DNA of 64,000 bases. Source: Streptomyces qinzhouensis. Its GTDB lineage: Bacteria; Actinomycetota; Actinomycetes; Streptomycetales; Streptomycetaceae. This document shows positions 60,768 through 64,000 of this stretch, piece by piece. Both the position numbers and the translations under genes were made by a program. Position 1 is the first letter of the stretch; each line of letters opens with the position of its first letter. Where the stretch lies: assembly GCF_007856155.1 (NCBI RefSeq), contig NZ_CP042266.1, positions 4,898,001 through 4,962,000 of the forward strand. The letters run 5' to 3'. The notes under the pieces were generated by a model. That model worked only from the letters and a program-made list of their open reading frames with translations, made no database searches and was not told the DNA's origin.

Positions 60768-62363
60768 CTACAGCGGGATGTTGCCGTGCTTCTTCGGCGG
60801 CAGGCTCTCCCGCTTGGTCCGCAGATGCCGCAGCCCGCGCACGATCTGCGCCCGGGTGTCCGACGGCACGATCACCGCGTCGATATAGCCGCGCTCCGCA
60901 GCCGTGTACGGGTTCAGCAGCGCGTCCTCGTACTCCGCGATCAGCCGGGCCCGGGTCTCTTCCTGCGCCTCCGGGTCGCCCGCTTCGGCGATCGCCCGGC
61001 GGTGCAGGATATTGACCGCGCCCTGGGCGCCCATCACCGCGATCTGAGCGGTCGGCCAGGCCAGATTGAGATCGGCGCCCAGATGCTTGGAGCCCATGAC
61101 GTCGTACGCGCCGCCGAAGGCCTTGCGGGTGATGACGGTGATCAGCGGGACCGTCGCCTCGGCATAGGCGTAGATCAGCTTCGCCCCGCGCCGGATGATG
61201 CCGCCGTACTCCTGGTCGACGCCCGGCAGGAACCCGGGGACGTCGACGAAGGTCAGCACGGGGATGTTGAACGCGTCGCAGGTGCGGACGAACCGTGCCG
61301 CCTTCTCGGAGGCGTCGATGTCGAGACAGCCCGCGAACTGGAGCGGCTGATTGGCGACCACACCGACCGGATGGCCCTCGACCCGGCCGAAGCCGGTCAG
61401 GATGTTCGGCGCGAACAGCGTCTGGGTCTCCAGGAACTCCCCGTCGTCCAGGATGTGCTCGACGACCGTGTGCATGTCGTACGGCTGGTTCGCGCTGTCC
61501 GGGATCAGCGAGTCCAGCTCCCGGTCCTCGTCCGTCGGCGCGAGCCCGGCTTCCTCGGGGAAGGCCGGCGGTTCGGAGAGGTTGTTCGACGGCAGATAGG
61601 AGAGCAGCGACTTCACATACTCGACGGCGTCCTTCTCGTCCGCCGCCATATGGTGCGCCACACCCGACGTCGCGTTGTGGGTACGGGCGCCGCCGAGCGC
61701 CTCGAAGCCGACGTCCTCCCCGGTGACGGTCTTGATGACATCGGGACCCGTGATGAACATATGGGAGGTCCGGTCGACCATCACCGTGAAGTCGGTGATC
61801 GCGGGCGAGTAGACCGCGCCGCCCGCGCAGGGCCCGACGACCAGCGAGATCTGCGGGATCACCCCGGAGGCATGGGTATTGCGGCGGAAGATCTCGCCGT
61901 ACATCCCGAGCGCGCTCACGCCCTCCTGGATACGCGCGCCGCCGGAGTCGTTGATGCCGATGACGGGGCAGCCGGTCTTCAGCGCGAAGTCCATCACCTT
62001 GACGATCTTCTGGCCGAAGACCTCGCCCAGGGCGCCGCCGAAGACGGTGAAGTCCTGGGAGAAGACGGCGACGGGGCGGCCGTCGACCGTGCCGTAGCCG
62101 GTGACGACTCCGTCGCCGTACGGACGGGTCCGCTCCAGGCCGAAGTTGGTGGAGCGGTGCCGGACCAGTTCGTCCAGCTCCACGAACGAGTCCTCGTCCA
62201 GGAGCAGGGCGATCCGCTCCCGGGCGGTCAGCTTCCCCTTCGTGTGCTGCTTCTCCACGGCCCGCGCCGAACCGGCGTGCACCGCCTCGTCGGTACGGCG
62301 CCGCAGATCCGCGATCCGGCCTTCGGTGGTGTGGCTGTCGTGCTGCTGTTCCGGCTCAGACAT
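60768..62363 (-). CDS. pccB: propionyl-CoA carboxylase beta chain
   Basis: This 531-residue carboxyltransferase transfers CO2 from biotin to propionyl-CoA. The N-terminal half has [19 protein letters not shown] and the acyl-CoA oxyanion segment [14 protein letters not shown] near 130-143. The second half has [20 protein letters not shown] and [21 protein letters not shown], with the residue after the first of these two Gly pairs (the known specificity site in S. coelicolor PccB is an Asp, here in the [14 protein letters not shown] region). The ATG at 62363 gives the family length. AccA2 is the expected partner. Methylmalonyl-CoA is both a polyketide extender and substrate of the mutase at 8.2 kb. 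Confidence 0.95.
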   Translation of the reverse strand: MSEPEQQHDSHTTEGRIADLRRRTDEAVHAGSARAVEKQHTKGKLTARERIALLLDEDSFVELDELVRHRSTNFGLERTRPYGDGVVTGYGTVDGRPVAVFSQDFTVFGGALGEVFGQKIVKVMDFALKTGCPVIGINDSGGARIQEGVSALGMYGEIFRRNTHASGVIPQISLVVGPCAGGAVYSPAITDFTVMVDRTSHMFITGPDVIKTVTGEDVGFEALGGARTHNATSGVAHHMAADEKDAVEYVKSLLSYLPSNNLSEPPAFPEEAGLAPTDEDRELDSLIPDSANQPYDMHTVVEHILDDGEFLETQTLFAPNILTGFGRVEGHPVGVVANQPLQFAGCLDIDASEKAARFVRTCDAFNIPVLTFVDVPGFLPGVDQEYGGIIRRGAKLIYAYAEATVPLITVITRKAFGGAYDVMGSKHLGADLNLAWPTAQIAVMGAQGAVNILHRRAIAEAGDPEAQEETRARLIAEYEDALLNPYTAAERGYIDAVIVPSDTRAQIVRGLRHLRTKRESLPPKKHGNIPL

Positions 62364-62544
62364 CGGGAAGCGGCTCCCTGGACGCGGACGAGAACTGACG
62401 AAGACTCGACGAGAACTGACGGAGGAGGGTTCGGGCACCGGGCGGTGGCGACTCGTTGCCGTCGGCTACCGGCTACCGGCTCGTAGCGTATCGGCGTGCC
62501 CCGACCCGCGCAGTGCGGTGTACGCCACACCTACTCTGGCTTGC
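62364..62544. promoter_or_regulatory. divergent promoter region pccB/bplA with direct repeat
   Basis: This region contains two copies of GACGAGAACTGACG about 22 bp apart (62388-62425). The -10 box TACTCT at 62532-62537 is 7 bases before the bplA ATG, a leaderless arrangement. Confidence 0.45.
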
Positions 62545-63459
62545 ATGACGTCTGAGAATGCGCCTGGAAACGCCGAGGGAACCCGGTTCACGAGGGCGGT
62601 GGGCGCGGGTGGCCGCTGGGGCGATCTGGACCGGCCGCCACTGAACGGGGCGGCGCTGCGCCGCGCGGTGGTCCGGCCCGGGGGGCTGTGGACGTCCCTC
62701 GATGTCGTGCCGGAGACCGGCTCCACCAACGCGGACCTCGTCGCCCGGGCCGCCGGGGCCCCGGAGGGAGCCGTGCTGGTCGCCGAGGAGCAGACGGCCG
62801 GGCGGGGGCGGCTGGACCGGCGGTGGAGCGCGCCCGCCCGGTCCGGGCTGTTCTTCTCCGTACTGCTGCGGCCGGGGCCGGCGGTTCCGGCCGAGCGCTG
62901 GGGGTGGCTGCCGCTGCTCGCGGGCGTGGCCGCGGCGACCGGGCTCAGCCGGGCCGCCGGTGTCGACATGTCCCTCAAATGGCCCAATGACCTGCTGGTG
63001 ACGGTCGACGGGGAGGAGCGAAAGACGGGCGGCATCCTGGCCGAGCGGGCCGGTGGGCCCGAGGGCGGCGCGGTGGTCGTCGGGATCGGGATCAATGTGA
63101 CTCTGCGCGCCGCCGAGCTGCCCGTCCCCACGGCGGGGTCCCTGGCGCTGGCCGGGGCGGCGGGCACCGACCGTGATCCGCTGCTGCGGGCGGTGCTGCG
63201 GTCGCTGGAGCGGTGGTACGGCGACTGGCGGGCGGCCGGCGGCGACCCGGTCGCATCGCATGTGCAGGAGGCATATGCGGCGGGCTGTGCGACGCTGGGC
63301 CGTACGGTCCGTGCCGAGCTGCCCGGCGGCCGGGAGCGGACCGGCGAGGCGGTCGCCCTGGACGGCGACGGACGGCTGGTCCTGGCCCTGGCGGGCGGGG
63401 AGCGGCTGGCCGTCGGCGCGGGCGACGTGGTGCATCTGCGCCCGCTCCCGCCGAAGTGA
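62545..63459 (+). CDS. bplA: biotin--[acetyl-CoA-carboxylase] ligase
   Basis: This 304-residue ligase attaches biotin to the Lys of BCCP domains such as that of AccA2. The N-terminal VPETGSTNADLVARAAGAPE binds the substrates, AGRGRLDRRW is the biotinyl-5'-AMP loop (family GRGRxGR), and LKWPNDLL holds the catalytic Lys. GGILAE and IGINV complete the catalytic domain, and a C-terminal SH3-like domain ends it. There is no N-terminal helix-turn-helix, so it is a ligase only, not a BirA-type repressor. The ATG at 62545 is leaderless. It is divergent from pccB, so the enzyme and its substrate complex share a promoter region. Confidence 0.93.
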   Translation: MTSENAPGNAEGTRFTRAVGAGGRWGDLDRPPLNGAALRRAVVRPGGLWTSLDVVPETGSTNADLVARAAGAPEGAVLVAEEQTAGRGRLDRRWSAPARSGLFFSVLLRPGPAVPAERWGWLPLLAGVAAATGLSRAAGVDMSLKWPNDLLVTVDGEERKTGGILAERAGGPEGGAVVVGIGINVTLRAAELPVPTAGSLALAGAAGTDRDPLLRAVLRSLERWYGDWRAAGGDPVASHVQEAYAAGCATLGRTVRAELPGGRERTGEAVALDGDGRLVLALAGGERLAVGAGDVVHLRPLPPK

Positions 63460-63667
63460 CGGCTTCCGGGGCCCGCTCCGGCCGCGGTGGCCAGGGGTGT
63501 CGCGGGTGGTTCCCGCGCCCCCGGCGGGTGCCCGCGCACGGCCGCGGCGGGCCGGGGAACCGGAACGGTCGCGGGGACGTGAGCCAGGGCACATCTGCCG
63601 TATCGTTGAGGCGATCGAGCGACAGAACGGCAGGGCAGTTGCGCAGGGAAAGGGCAGGAGGCGGCTG

Positions 63668-64000
63668 GTGACCGTCGACGACACCACTTCCGGCGCGGAC
63701 GCGTCCGACGGGTCCGGGACCGGTCCGGGAGCCGGGCGATCCGGCGGGACCGGCGCTTCCGGTCAGCCCGGCGGCTCGGGTACGGGCCGTTCCGGCGGCT
63801 CCGCGTCCGCCGCGGCGGGCGGCCCGCCGGGTGCGGCGGCCCGGTCGGGCGCCGGGGCCGTGCACCCCACCCCCCTCCACGCCGTGGACCACACCGCCGA
63901 ACCCACCGACGACCCGCTCGCCATCCGCCTCGAACAGCTCATCCTCGGTGCCGAGCGGCGCTACACCCCCTTTCAGGCGGCCCGGACCGCCGGTGTCTCG
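63668..64000 (+). CDS. cya: adenylate cyclase, N-terminal part
   Basis: The first 111 codons of a gene cut by the right edge. GTG at 63668 has AGGAGG six bases upstream. The N-terminal 65 residues are a Gly/Ser/Ala-rich, probably disordered lead, followed by PLAIRLEQLILGAERRYTPF then QAARTAGVS, which matches the N-terminal helical domain of the Streptomyces class III adenylate cyclase as I remember it. The neighbour bplA and the family order support this. The catalytic domain is outside the window, so activity cannot be judged. Confidence 0.85.
   Translation, partial: MTVDDTTSGADASDGSGTGPGAGRSGGTGASGQPGGSGTGRSGGSASAAAGGPPGAAARSGAGAVHPTPLHAVDHTAEPTDDPLAIRLEQLILGAERRYTPFQAARTAGVS

Overview
The window looks like a Streptomyces chromosome: very high G+C, GTG and TTG starts, frequent leaderless transcripts, and a gene order that (from memory, not a search) matches the stretch of the S. 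coelicolor core chromosome that runs through the BMP/nucleoside ABC cluster, add, afsQ2-afsQ1-sigQ, deoC, the phosphosugar mutase and deoD genes, lpdA, a DeoR regulator, accA2, maf, pccE-pccB, bplA and cya. Nearly all of it is single-copy chromosomal sequence. An IS30-family element and a short accessory patch (about 42.9-46.8 kb) are the only clear signs of mobility.

Layout. 0-16 kb: end of a GH20 hexosaminidase, a DUF4328 membrane protein, an unknown protein, an AAA ATPase with a nuclease-like C-terminus, an ECF sigma factor with a membrane partner rich in NG/KG repeats, an L,D-transpeptidase, a split-type methylmalonyl-CoA mutase large chain, a LysE exporter, a duplicated Imm49-like protein, a lipoprotein, a threonine dehydratase-like enzyme and an M20 amidohydrolase. 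16-24 kb: nucleoside uptake and breakdown (BMP lipoprotein; ATPase, two permeases and cdd in an overlapping operon; deoA). 24-30 kb: sigma factor with SnoaL-like tail, second L,D-transpeptidase, MFS/LysR pair, secreted R-type lectin, hydrolase lacking its nucleophile. 30-42 kb: add, small secreted and envelope proteins, the AfsQ cluster with sigQ, deoC with two aldehyde dehydrogenase genes, uridine-kinase-like gene. 43-47 kb: IS30 element, a frameshifted gene, small Cys-rich genes, XRE-DUF397 pair. 47-57 kb: MFS/HxlR pair, PIG-V-like glycosyltransferase, deoD and mutase, gamma-glutamylcyclotransferase-like protein, LpdA, DeoR regulator. 57-64 kb: acyl-CoA carboxylase genes, maf, biotin ligase, start of adenylate cyclase.

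How it works together. Nucleosides bound by the BMP lipoprotein would enter through the ABC system, be deaminated by Cdd and Add, be split by DeoA and DeoD, pass as pentose phosphates through the mutase, and be cleaved by DeoC to glyceraldehyde 3-phosphate and acetaldehyde, which the adjacent aldehyde dehydrogenase can oxidise. The most notable observation is a 12-bp palindrome, CTACGCGCGTAG, that occurs exactly four times and once in degenerate form, each time in front of one of these nucleoside transcription units and nowhere else that I saw. At add, deoC and deoD it sits over the -35/spacer of promoters whose -10 boxes place the transcription start at the start codon. This points to one nucleoside regulon scattered over about 36 kb. 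The DeoR-family protein at 55.2 kb is the best local candidate for its regulator.
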